Source: Betaproteobacteria bacterium RIFCSPLOWO2_02_FULL_62_17 (GTDB lineage: Bacteria > Pseudomonadota > Gammaproteobacteria > Burkholderiales > SG8-39). From it: 5,159 bases of DNA. Each line of letters begins with the position of its first letter. The stretch's first letter is position 1. The stretch lies in contig MEQV01000141.1 in assembly GCA_001770355.1 (NCBI GenBank), positions 1 through 5,159 on the forward strand, given 5' to 3'. The notes under the pieces were generated by a model, which saw only the letters and a program-made list of their open reading frames with translations, did no database searches and was not told the origin of the DNA. A program made the position numbers and the translations under genes. This document shows, one piece after another, positions 5,109-5,159 of the stretch.

Positions 5109-5159
5109 AGGGTGACAGGTCCGAGATGTCGGAATCGGAGTCCATGCGGAACTGCAGAA
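5068..5159 (-). CDS. Possible C-terminal end of a convergent gene (partial, tentative)
   Basis: On the minus strand a frame entering from the right edge reads LQFRMDSDSDISDLSPFI and then DYLNRMRIGRS before TGA (5070-5068). Third codon positions are mostly G or C and the composition looks protein-like, with an acidic stretch followed by an amphipathic end. It would overlap the tail of the HD-GYP gene by 41 bases. No family is recognised from about 29 residues. A plus-strand gene starting at 5105 is an equally open alternative. Confidence 0.3.
   Translation of the reverse strand, partial: LQFRMDSDSDISDLSPFIDYLNRMRIGRS
5105..5159 (+). CDS. Possible start of a downstream gene with ATGA overlap (partial, tentative)
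   Basis: ATG at 5105 overlaps the HD-GYP stop as ATGA and stays open to the window edge, reading MKGDRSEMSESESMRNCR. An ATG at 5126 is in the same frame. ATGA overlaps are common between co-translated genes. However, there is no clear Shine-Dalgarno before 5105, and AGG and AGA codons appear within 18 codons. It competes with the minus-strand frame over the same bases. Confidence 0.25.
   Translation, partial: MKGDRSEMSESESMRNCR

Noticed and set aside
1..5159. tRNA/rRNA genes, CRISPR arrays, insertion sequences, attachment sites
   Set aside because: No cloverleaf or rRNA-like segments, spaced repeats, transposase motifs or terminal inverted repeats were seen on reading both strands.

Overview
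The window is GC-rich chromosomal-type DNA, with coding-frame third positions strongly G/C. The gene content (RND tripartite efflux parts, a BigR/SqrR-type ArsR regulator, an FNR-type box, a PAS-GAF-HD-GYP protein) suggests a Gram-negative proteobacterium, most likely beta- or gammaproteobacterial with sulfur and/or anaerobic metabolism. That assignment is inference; there is no rRNA or other taxonomic marker.

Left half, minus strand (2604 down to 1): an apparent three-gene operon. It starts with a 72-aa two-helix DUF2892/YgaP-type membrane protein, then a lipoprotein periplasmic adaptor (membrane fusion protein), then an RND permease cut by the window edge after 424 residues. The genes are closely spaced with good ribosome binding sites. 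The permease has the PREEEPQI-type start seen in AcrB-like pumps rather than CusA/CzcA metal pumps.

Centre (2605-2747): an AT-rich divergent promoter region. It carries a 38-bp imperfect palindrome (15 of 19 base pairs match) covering predicted promoter elements for both directions. To its right on the plus strand is a 112-aa ArsR-family repressor whose Cys33 and Cys99 are 66 residues apart, the arrangement of the dithiol sulfide/persulfide sensors BigR and SqrR. The simplest model is that this repressor autoregulates and also represses the DUF2892-adaptor-permease operon, releasing both when sulfide/persulfide oxidises its thiols.

Right half, plus strand (3087-5108): a 172-base gap holds a nested hairpin at the arsR end and then a 9-of-10 match to the FNR/Anr box TTGATnnnnATCAA, set about 41 bases before a predicted transcription start. 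It is followed by a 90-aa heavy-metal-associated (HMA) domain protein with CxxC and an extra C-terminal cysteine. Overlapping or abutting that gene is a cytoplasmic PAS-GAF-HD-GYP protein with an intact cyclic-di-GMP phosphodiesterase active site. These two appear to be one oxygen-responsive transcription unit that joins metal handling to second-messenger turnover. The last 50 bases may hold the edge of another gene, on either strand; the sequence does not settle which.
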